Positions 57,173 through 64,000 of a DNA stretch of 64,000 nucleotides are shown here, one piece after another. The stretch spans positions 62,001 through 126,000 of the forward strand of contig JBIQLW010000001.1 in the NCBI GenBank assembly GCA_044463945.1, in the 5' to 3' direction. The notes beneath the pieces are model-generated. The model was not told the origin of the DNA and did no database searches. It saw only the letters and a list, made by a program, of their open reading frames with translations. The position numbers and the translations under genes were made by a program. Every line of letters starts with the position of its first letter. The stretch's first letter is position 1. The DNA comes from 62-47 sp044463945 (GTDB lineage Bacteria > Pseudomonadota > Alphaproteobacteria > Rhizobiales > Xanthobacteraceae).

Positions 57173-58290
57173 TATCGGATTTCCTTGGTTGAAATCGAAG
57201 TATAGATCGCTGCGTAACGCTCGCCGAGACGCTGCGCCGTCAATTCCGCCTCGTAGCGGGCGCGGGCGCGACGCCCCATTGCGCGCGCCAGATCGGCGTC
57301 GGCGATGAGCGTGCGGATGGCGGTGGCGAGCCTGGCGGCGTCGGCCGGCGGCACCACCAGGCCGGTCTCGCCGTCGATATTGACGAAACTCGTGCCCGTT
57401 CCGATTTCGCAGCAGATCATCGGCACGCTCCGCATCGCAGCTTCGACCAGCGATAGGCCATACGCCTCCGACGGAAGATGCGACGGCAGGACCAGCGCAC
57501 GCGTAAGATCGAGCAGAGCCATCTTGTCCTCGTCCGGCAAGCGTCCGAGAAAATGGACGTGATGCAGCGAGCGGTCGCGGACTTTCCGTTCCAGTTGTGC
57601 CCGCTCCGGGCCATCGCCGACGAGAACGATGTCGCAATCGAGCTGCGAGGCGGCATCGATTAAGGTATCGAGGCCCTTGTAGTAACGGAAGACGCCGGTG
57701 AACAGCACGAACGCTCGGGGAAAACGGGCTCGCCAGCGCTCAAGAGTCGCGGGGGAGGCTTGCGGATAATCCTCCTCCGCCAGCCCGAGCGGCACGACGT
57801 CCACCTTGTCGGCAAACGCACGGAGAACTCTGCTGGAGCGGCGGTGCGGTTCGCTGGTCGCCACGATGCGGTCCATGCTGGTGAGAAACGCGCGCATCAG
57901 CGGCGTGTAGAGAGCGAGAAGCCGCTGTTGCTTGACGATGTCGGAATAGTAGGTGGCCAGGCTCGGTTTTCCGTGTCGCGCGAGCATGTGGAGAACGTCC
58001 ATGAAGGGCCACGGAAAATGATAGTGGACGATATCGGCCCGGCGCGCCGCGCCGGCGAACTTGCCGAAAGCGTCGAGCGAGAATCCGGTCGAGGCGATAT
58101 CGACGGTCCGTTTCGCGCGGATAATCGGCACGCCGTCCTTGTCGGGTGGCCAATCGCCGGGTGGCGCGAGCGTGAAGACCTCGCTTTCCACGCCGAACGG
58201 CGCTGTGTGCTTGCACAAGGCGTCGATCGTGCGCTCGATGCCGCCGAACGTTTCCGGCCAATAGGTCTTAAAGACGTGCAGGACGCGCAT
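57172..58290 (-). CDS. GT4 family glycosyltransferase
   Basis: A 372-residue GT-B transferase. MRVLHVFKTYWPETFGGIER at the N-terminus, LFTGVFRYYKGLDTLIDAAS in the linker and LPSEAYGLSLVEAAMRSVPM (Glu-x7-Glu) are typical of retaining GT4 enzymes using GDP-mannose-type donors. ATG 58290 lies inside the preceding gene (23-base overlap). It probably adds one residue to the polysaccharide or its adaptor. Confidence 0.9.
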   Translation of the reverse strand: MRVLHVFKTYWPETFGGIERTIDALCKHTAPFGVESEVFTLAPPGDWPPDKDGVPIIRAKRTVDIASTGFSLDAFGKFAGAARRADIVHYHFPWPFMDVLHMLARHGKPSLATYYSDIVKQQRLLALYTPLMRAFLTSMDRIVATSEPHRRSSRVLRAFADKVDVVPLGLAEEDYPQASPATLERWRARFPRAFVLFTGVFRYYKGLDTLIDAASQLDCDIVLVGDGPERAQLERKVRDRSLHHVHFLGRLPDEDKMALLDLTRALVLPSHLPSEAYGLSLVEAAMRSVPMICCEIGTGTSFVNIDGETGLVVPPADAARLATAIRTLIADADLARAMGRRARARYEAELTAQRLGERYAAIYTSISTKEIR

Positions 58291-59416
58291 CGGCGGCTTT
58301 GGTCTGGTGAATGAGGTCGACGAACAGGCGTTCCGCATCGGCCGCGGCTTTCTCCCAGGTGAAGCGCCGGGCGTTCGCAATGGCGCGTTGTCGTCGCGCG
58401 CTGTCGGCGGGATCGAGCGTCAGCAGCATCGCCAATCCATCCCTGATCGAGGATATCGACGACGGATCGACAAGAATGGCATCCGGCCCGGCGATCTCGG
58501 GCATCGAGGCCACGTTCGAGGTCAGCACCGGCACGCCGCGCGCCTGCGCTTCGATAATCGGAAAACCGAATCCCTCGTAAAGAGACGGCATCACAAGACC
58601 CCTGGCGCCGGCATAGAGCGCGTTCAGTTCCGGCTCCGAAACGAAGCCCTTGAGGACGATGGAGGGATCGTCCGCGAAAGCTGCCATATCGCTTTCCTTT
58701 TTGCCGCCCCAGCCTTTCGCTCCGACAATCAGCAATCGCGTCCGCCGCAGGCTCCCGGAAGGCAGCGATTGCCATGCGTTGAGCAATCGTTTGAGGTTTT
58801 TCCGCGGCTCAAGGGTGCCGACGAATAGCAGATAGTCGTCGCCTGCGGGCGCCGCCGCCGGGTCCGGCGGCGGCGCGTCATGACCGGGGTAGACCGTTCT
58901 GACATGCGCGGACAGATGCGGCAAAAGCGAATGCAGATCGGCCCCCGTGGCATTCGAATCCACCAGGACGAGGTCGGCCTGCGCAACCGAGCGCCGCATC
59001 AGCAGGGCTTCGCCCAGGTAGGTGCGCCAGTGCATGGTGTCGGCGGCGTGTCGCCAGACCAGATCGTGGATGGTAATCACGCGCGGGACGGAATCGATCG
59101 ACGCCCACGGCAGCCGGTGCGCCGGCCCCCAGAACAGGTCAAGGCCATCCCGCCGGGCTTGTGCCGGAAGCGTCGTCTGGCCCCAGATCAGGCGGGTCAC
59201 GAGCGATGTGGCGGTTGAGGTACGGATAATATCGGCCCAATCGGTCGAGGGGACCGTGCGGTGCGGCGGCGCGGGGAGATAGAGGACGATCCGATGCCCC
59301 CGCGCCGCCAGCGCTTGCGCGATACCGATGATATAGCGGCCGATTCCGGAAAACGGCATCACCAGGGTCCGGCCGTCGATACCAATTCGTAAGCGAGGCG
59401 ATCGGTCTGTCGTCAT
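58268..59416 (-). CDS. GT4 family glycosyltransferase
   Basis: A 382-residue GT-B transferase. LRIGIDGRTLVMPFSGIGRY is the N-terminal pattern, FVGTLEPRKNLKRLLNAW the linker and MPSLYEGFGFPIIEAQARGV the nucleotide-sugar motif. It resembles the mannosyl/rhamnosyl transferases of A-band-like O-antigens. ATG 59416 follows CAAGGG; ATG 59488 would add 24 residues without a ribosome site. It is first of the leftward operon GT4-GT4-manC. Confidence 0.88.
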   Translation of the reverse strand: MTTDRSPRLRIGIDGRTLVMPFSGIGRYIIGIAQALAARGHRIVLYLPAPPHRTVPSTDWADIIRTSTATSLVTRLIWGQTTLPAQARRDGLDLFWGPAHRLPWASIDSVPRVITIHDLVWRHAADTMHWRTYLGEALLMRRSVAQADLVLVDSNATGADLHSLLPHLSAHVRTVYPGHDAPPPDPAAAPAGDDYLLFVGTLEPRKNLKRLLNAWQSLPSGSLRRTRLLIVGAKGWGGKKESDMAAFADDPSIVLKGFVSEPELNALYAGARGLVMPSLYEGFGFPIIEAQARGVPVLTSNVASMPEIAGPDAILVDPSSISSIRDGLAMLLTLDPADSARRQRAIANARRFTWEKAAADAERLFVDLIHQTKAADARPARL

Positions 59417-59879
59417 CGGCCGGCCCTTGCCGGGACGACCAGCAGAAGCTTTTTCATAAGGGCCGCTTTTGTACTTTGAGCCTGACATTCATCACAAACA
59501 AATCGCCACTGCAACTCCATGGTAAAATTCAAGGTCATGCCCATTTGCGTGACAACTTTGCCATTGTTCAAGTGACATGGTTCCTTATCGTGGCATCATG
59601 ACCCAACCCGAGGCCGCCGGTGTTCAGCCAGAATCCGGATGTCCCACGGAGTTCATCGAGGATTGGCGTTCTGGAAGCAGTCAAGGCCACCGCTCGACCA
59701 TTCGGTCAGGAACGGGAATTTCAGCGCAAAGACAGAGCGGCCTTCGGCGCGAGTATGTCGTCCTGCTTCGGGCAAAATGCGCAGGTCCGATCCCCGTTGA
59801 CCGGATGGTGGCGGATACAGTCGGATGCGAGCCTGTCTCGGTGCCGATTTTTCCGAAAATACTGAAAATGCAGCAAATT
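59417..59879. other. 460-base gap, no recognised gene
   Basis: The region upstream of the leftward glycosyltransferase operon. ORFs on both strands here have no motif. It is less GC-rich at 59490-59590, which may contain the operon promoter. No terminator hairpin with a T-tract was found for the LysR gene ending at 59880. Confidence 0.4.
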
Positions 59880-60797
59880 TCACAATTTTGAGTTGGTTTG
59901 TAGCGCGGCCGAGGTCTGGATTCCGACCGCCGTGGACAGATCGAGCATGATTTTACGTAACGCACTGCTCGCCGCACTCAGCTCCCGCTCCTTCGAGTGA
60001 ACAACCACCCACCGATACGACAATGTCTGAAGCGGAGCGATCGTATAGGTCGGCTTAGGAAGTGTGACGATGGCGCTCTTCGGAAGCAGCGTGTAGCCCA
60101 CACCTTGGGCCACCAGCGCCATAATGATGGGCACGTAGTTCACCTCCATGACCACATGCAGCCTTCGCCCTACGCGCGCAGCCGCCCTCTCGACGAGCAT
60201 GCGCACGCTATTGGGCGGTGAGGTCAGGATCAGCGGCAACTCGGATACGACCTCCCAACTGGCGGCATCGGGCAGGTTCGCGCCGGCCGGGCCGATAAGA
60301 TACATCGCGTCATCGAAGAGGGTCATCGATGCAAGGATCGGCTCAGGTTCAACGACGCCGATCACCGCCATGTCGAGCGTGCCCTCCAGCACCCGGTTTC
60401 GGAGTTCAATCGATAGCGCGACCCAGGTCTTGACGATGACGGACGGATGCCGACCCCGCATCTCGTTCAGGATCGGCACCGTCATCACGCCATCCAGCGA
60501 CGGAGGCATTCCGAGCGACAGCTCGCCGCGGACCTCGTGCGCCTCAGCCATGACCTCGTCCCTGGCCACGCGAACCTGAGAGAGGATCGCCTCGGCGCGC
60601 AACAGGAGGATATTCCCCGCTGCCGTCAGTTCGACTCCGCCGCTGCGACGCAGAAAAAGCGGAGTCTTCAGCTCCGCTTCCAACAGCGTGACCTGACGCG
60701 ATAATGCAGACTGCGCCACATGAAGATACGACGCGGCGCGATTGAAACCCCCGTGATTTGCCACCTGGAGAAAATAGTTCAGCTGCCGGATGTCCAT
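59880..60797 (-). CDS. LysR-family transcriptional regulator
   Basis: A 305-residue LysR regulator. The N-terminal winged helix (MDIRQLNYFLQVANHGGFNR, AASYLHVAQSALSRQVTLLE) and the effector domain (about 90-295) are complete. It is divergent from the hydantoinase A/B-type genes starting at 60906 and most likely activates them in response to their substrate. The 108-base gap contains a 13-base inverted repeat. The effector domain resembles the NAC/CynR group, but that is not decisive. Confidence 0.92.
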   Translation of the reverse strand: MDIRQLNYFLQVANHGGFNRAASYLHVAQSALSRQVTLLEAELKTPLFLRRSGGVELTAAGNILLLRAEAILSQVRVARDEVMAEAHEVRGELSLGMPPSLDGVMTVPILNEMRGRHPSVIVKTWVALSIELRNRVLEGTLDMAVIGVVEPEPILASMTLFDDAMYLIGPAGANLPDAASWEVVSELPLILTSPPNSVRMLVERAAARVGRRLHVVMEVNYVPIIMALVAQGVGYTLLPKSAIVTLPKPTYTIAPLQTLSYRWVVVHSKERELSAASSALRKIMLDLSTAVGIQTSAALQTNSKL

Positions 60798-60870
60798 GCT
60801 GATCTCGATTTGAGATTGAAGAGATGCCTACATTCTATTATCGCGCTAAGGCGACCGCTGCTAGCCTTCG

Positions 60871-60883
60871 TTTCGTTACGAAA
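60871..60883. promoter_or_regulatory. Inverted repeat between LysR gene and carboxylase operon
   Basis: TTTCGT-T-ACGAAA is a perfect 6-bp inverted repeat with one central base, 23 bases before the GTG start of the downstream gene. LysR sites are usually T-N11-A, which this 13-base repeat matches at its ends (T60871 and A60883). It could be the activation-site half of the LysR operator. Confidence 0.45.
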
Positions 60884-60905
60884 TAAATTGTAGGGAGGCC
60901 GGCCT

Positions 60906-63029
60906 GTGGGATCGTATCTGGTCGGTGTCGACATCGGCGGGACGTTCACCGACTGCGTCGTCATCGACGCCACCGGAAAGGTTACGTCGGCGAAATCACC
61001 TTCGACACCACATAATTTTGCCGAGGGGATGATCGACGCGGTCTCCTATGCGGCCGAGAAGATCGGCATCGAGCCGGCCGAACTGTTCCGCCAGACCCGC
61101 ATCCTTGCGCACGGCACCACGGTTGGCACCAACGCTGTCATCCAAAAGAAGGGCGCCAAAGTCGGGCTGCTCACGACCAGGGGGCACAATGACGTCATTC
61201 ACGTCATGCGCGGCTCGCGCGGCTATGGCGGCAGGGATCTGCAGAAGGTCGTCCACTTCCCCGAGGGCCGCAAGCCCGCCCCCATCATCCCCAAGCGCCT
61301 GATCCGCGGCGTGTCCGAGCGTGTGGACTGTTTCGGGAACGTCGTGGTGAAGCTGAACGAGGACGAGGCGGCCGAGCAGATCCGCGCGCTCGTTGCCGAC
61401 GGCGTCGAGGCGATTGCCATCTGCTTCCTGTGGTCGTTTCTCCATCCGGCGCACGAGCAGCGCGTTCGCGACATGGTCGGTGAAATTGCGCCCGGTATGT
61501 TCGTCACCTGCTCGTCCGATCTGGTGCCGAAATGGGGCGAGTATGAGCGCACCACCGCCGTCGCGCTCAACGCCTATATCGGCCCGCTGACATCGGGGTA
61601 TCTGAGGAATTTGTCGGGCCGGTTGAAAACGCTGGGCTATCCGCATCCCCTCCAGATCACACAGTGCGGCGGCGGCACGATCTCGGTGGAAAAGGCCATG
61701 GCCTCGCCCCTGCTGACGCTGGATTCCGGGCCGGTCGCCGGCGTCACCGGATCGGTCTACCTCGGCAAGGCGATGGGCCATCAGAACATCATCACGACCG
61801 ACATGGGCGGTACGTCCTTTGACGTCGGCATCATTCACAAGGGAGAACCGGCGAACTCGTTCATCTCCACGGTGAACCAGTACGAATATTTCATCCCGAA
61901 GGTCGACATCCAGGCGATCGGCTCCGGCGGCGGATCGCTGGCACAGGTCGACGACGTGACTGGCACGCTACGCGTCGGTCCGCAGAGCGCCGGCGCCGTG
62001 CCCGGCCCGATCTGCTATGGCCGCGGCGGTACCGTTCCGACCGTCACCGATGCCGCGCTGGTGCTCGGCTATTTCGATCCGGACAATTTCGCCGGGGGCC
62101 GCATGACCCTCGATAAACCGGCCGCCGAGGCTGCCATTGCCGAACTCGGCCAGCGTCTCGGCCTGGACATGATGCAGGCGGCGAGCGGGATCACCAAGAT
62201 CGCCGAGTTGCAGATGGCCGATATCGTCCGCAAGGTGACCGTCGGCAAAGGTCTCGACCCGCGCGATTTCGTGCTCTTCGCTTTTGGCGGGGCAGGGCCG
62301 GCGCATGCCGGCGTCTTCGCGGCCGAACTCGGCGTTCAGAAGGTGATCATCCCGCAGCGCCATACGGCATCAACATGGTGCGCGTTTGGGGCGGCTTCGG
62401 CTGACGTGCTGCATGTGCATGAACAGGTCTCGATCATGGCCTCTCCGTTTGAGCGCAAAAAGATCAACGCCATTCTCGAGCAACTGGAGAAACAGGCGCG
62501 CGCGGAAATGGCGCATGACGGCATCGCCGAGAACCGGCAGCATCTCCAGTTCACGCTCGACATGCGCCACAAGGGCCAGATCAACGAAGTCGAGGTCTCG
62601 CTCGACGACACCCGCGTAGGCGACGGCTTCGAGGGGCCTTTGAAACACGCCTTCTACCGCCGGTATGAGCAATTATACGGCAAAGGTTCATCGTTCTCCG
62701 GCGCGAGGCTGGAGATCGTGACCTTCCGCGTGCGCGCCACCGCCGAGATGCCGCGGCCGCAGCTTCCCAAGGCAAGGAACAACTCTCCCATTGTGCCGGA
62801 AGCCGGAAGACGCGTCGGGCGAGAGGTGTGGTTTGAGGAAGTGGGAGGTTATGCGGACACGGCTGTCTATGATGGCATGAAGCTGGAAAACGGCAACCTC
62901 ATCGCCGGACCCGCCCTGGTCGAGACGCCAGACACGGTCGTCGTGGTCCGTCCGGGCCAGAGCCTGACGCTGGACGCATTCGGCAATTTCGAACTGATGC
63001 TGGGCGCCCGCGCCTTCGATGCGGCCTAG
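60906..63029 (+). CDS. Hydantoinase A/acetone carboxylase beta-like subunit
   Basis: A 707-residue protein. GVDIGGTFTDCVVID (7-21) and TTDMGGTSFDVGII are the ATP-binding motifs of the hydantoinase A/oxoprolinase fold, and FAFGGAGPAHAGVFAAELGV belongs to the same family. Length and the adjacent gene fit the beta subunit of acetone carboxylase, which phosphorylates or enolises acetone for ATP-driven carboxylation to acetoacetate; hydantoinase or acetophenone carboxylase roles remain possible. GTG 60906 follows GGGAGG. The next gene begins 16 bases after the stop. Confidence 0.85.
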   Translation: MGSYLVGVDIGGTFTDCVVIDATGKVTSAKSPSTPHNFAEGMIDAVSYAAEKIGIEPAELFRQTRILAHGTTVGTNAVIQKKGAKVGLLTTRGHNDVIHVMRGSRGYGGRDLQKVVHFPEGRKPAPIIPKRLIRGVSERVDCFGNVVVKLNEDEAAEQIRALVADGVEAIAICFLWSFLHPAHEQRVRDMVGEIAPGMFVTCSSDLVPKWGEYERTTAVALNAYIGPLTSGYLRNLSGRLKTLGYPHPLQITQCGGGTISVEKAMASPLLTLDSGPVAGVTGSVYLGKAMGHQNIITTDMGGTSFDVGIIHKGEPANSFISTVNQYEYFIPKVDIQAIGSGGGSLAQVDDVTGTLRVGPQSAGAVPGPICYGRGGTVPTVTDAALVLGYFDPDNFAGGRMTLDKPAAEAAIAELGQRLGLDMMQAASGITKIAELQMADIVRKVTVGKGLDPRDFVLFAFGGAGPAHAGVFAAELGVQKVIIPQRHTASTWCAFGAASADVLHVHEQVSIMASPFERKKINAILEQLEKQARAEMAHDGIAENRQHLQFTLDMRHKGQINEVEVSLDDTRVGDGFEGPLKHAFYRRYEQLYGKGSSFSGARLEIVTFRVRATAEMPRPQLPKARNNSPIVPEAGRRVGREVWFEEVGGYADTAVYDGMKLENGNLIAGPALVETPDTVVVVRPGQSLTLDAFGNFELMLGARAFDAA

Positions 63030-63045
63030 GAAGGGAGAAGGGACC

Positions 63046-64000
63046 ATGCCCAAGGTCAGCGAGATGGATCCGGCGATCTTCGACGGCGTCAACCAAGCCT
63101 ATGTACCGCCGAAGGAGCTTCGCATCTCCTCCAAGCTGAAGCTGCACCGCGATAGCGATGACAACATCGATCCTGTGACCTACGAGGTCATCCGGCATAA
63201 GCTCTGGAATATCAACGAGGAGCATGGCGCCACGATCCAGCGCATTTCCGGCTCGCCCGTCGCGGTCTATGCGCTCGACCTCAACCCCTCGATCCTCACC
63301 GAAGACGCCGAGTTCGTCTATTTCGGACCCTACATGCAGTATATGTCGGGGGTCGCGGACACGCAGGTGAAGTGGATCCTGGAGAACCGCAGCGAGAATC
63401 CCGGCATCCGGGACGGCGATATGTTCCTTGCTAACGACCCATGGGTCGGCGCGGCGCATCAGATGGATGTGATGCTGATCTGTCCGATCTTCTGGGAGGG
63501 TGAGCTGTTCGCCTGGACGACGAACTGTCTGCACCAGTACGATCTCGGCGGCACGACGCCCGGCAGCTTCTGCCCTTCGGCCGCGTCTGCCTTCGAGGAA
63601 GGCATCCTCATCCCGCCGATCAAGATCGTCGAGAACAACGAGATTCGCCGCGACATCGAGGCCCTCTACCTGCGCTCGTCCCGCAAGCCGGAGATGGTCG
63701 CTCTGGACTTCCGGGCACAACTCGCCGGCTGCATGGCGGCCAAAGAGCGCATTCTCCATCTGGTTCGCCGCTATGGCGCCGCGACTGTCAAGGGCGTGAT
63801 GCGCCGCGTGCTCTCCAACGGCGAAAGCGCCTTTCTGGAAAAACTGCGGCGGCTCCCCGACGGCACCTGGCGCGACCGCACCTATGTGGAATGCGCAGGT
63901 CCCGGCGACCGCAACGTCTACGAGGTCCACATCGCGCTGACGAAGAAGGGCGATACGCTGATCTTCGAGAACGAGGGCACGGCGCCACAGGTCGGTGGCA
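63046..64000 (+). CDS. Acetone carboxylase alpha-like/hydantoinase B-type subunit, 3' end outside window
   Basis: From ATG 63046, behind AAGGGAGAAGGG, the frame is open to the window end (318 residues). ITYEVIRHKLW-type opening (DPVTYEVIRHKLWNINEEHG), LTEDAEFVYFGPYMQYMSGV, GDMFLANDPWVGAAHQMDVM and QYDLGGTTPGSFCPSA match the acetone carboxylase alpha branch better than ordinary HyuB, whose N-terminus lacks the MQYMSG segment. A 45-residue N-terminal extension precedes the conserved core. A small zinc-binding gamma subunit gene would be expected after it, beyond this window. Confidence 0.82.
   Translation, partial: MPKVSEMDPAIFDGVNQAYVPPKELRISSKLKLHRDSDDNIDPVTYEVIRHKLWNINEEHGATIQRISGSPVAVYALDLNPSILTEDAEFVYFGPYMQYMSGVADTQVKWILENRSENPGIRDGDMFLANDPWVGAAHQMDVMLICPIFWEGELFAWTTNCLHQYDLGGTTPGSFCPSAASAFEEGILIPPIKIVENNEIRRDIEALYLRSSRKPEMVALDFRAQLAGCMAAKERILHLVRRYGAATVKGVMRRVLSNGESAFLEKLRRLPDGTWRDRTYVECAGPGDRNVYEVHIALTKKGDTLIFENEGTAPQVGG

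Overview
The window is about 64 kb of GC-rich chromosomal DNA with tightly packed operons. GTG and TTG starts behind strong Shine-Dalgarno sites are frequent. Gene content (several acyl-CoA dehydrogenases, four Peripla_BP_6-family proteins, two Liv/Urt/Fmd-type ABC importers, ANTAR and MarR regulators, an acetone-carboxylase-like pair) suggests a free-living alphaproteobacterium of the Bradyrhizobium/Rhodopseudomonas/Afipia type. That placement is inference from gene style; no rRNA or tRNA gene was seen.

Layout. (1) 1-6464: lipid or acyl-CoA catabolism, with two acyl-CoA dehydrogenases leftward, then rightward an acyl-CoA dehydrogenase, a protein with two copies of a CGSGG/CxxC module, and two short-chain dehydrogenases. 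(2) 6600-9300: a decayed patch with a LacI regulator broken by one in-frame stop, a LivG/LivM deletion chimera and an intact TetR regulator. (3) 10028-16297: one operon in which the two halves of a split transketolase flank a short-chain dehydrogenase and a taurine/sulfonate/NMT1-type ABC importer. (4) 16354-17700: wreckage of an IS66 element and a frameshifted unknown gene, then another short-chain dehydrogenase. (5) 18522-36205: the core of the window, an amide-utilisation region with two parallel modules. Module A has an AmiR-like ANTAR protein and AmiC-like sensor divergent from an amidase, a formamidase/acetamidase and a five-gene importer. Module B has a MarR regulator, a second AmiC-like protein without signal peptide, a nitrile-pathway-type amidase and a second five-gene importer. 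(6) 36424-41180: recombination scars (truncated monooxygenase, membrane protein, RibD-type reductase, IS3 and DUF2130 remnants) around an intact divergent pair of GlxA/PfpI-type genes. (7) 41263-59416: a surface-polysaccharide locus (gmd, rmd, manC-like, wzm/wzt, FkbM methyltransferases, glycosyltransferases, flippase-like protein) that fits an ABC-exported, GDP-D-rhamnose-based O-polysaccharide. (8) 59880-64000: a LysR regulator divergent from a hydantoinase A/B-type pair that best resembles acetone carboxylase beta and alpha; the alpha gene runs off the end.

The most interesting signal is in the untranslated leader of module A (20476-20602). Two hairpins have six-base loops with A at position 1 and G at position 4, the pattern recognised by ANTAR antiterminators. 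The second overlaps the 5' arm of a strong intrinsic terminator in front of the amidase. Together with the divergent AmiC/AmiR-like pair this reads as a complete amide-sensing antitermination circuit: sensor, RNA-binding antiterminator, RNA target, hydrolases and importer. A second signal is compositional: a lower-GC block begins inside wzt and ends inside a 957-residue double glycosyltransferase, as expected if O-antigen specificity was exchanged by recombination in conserved domains.
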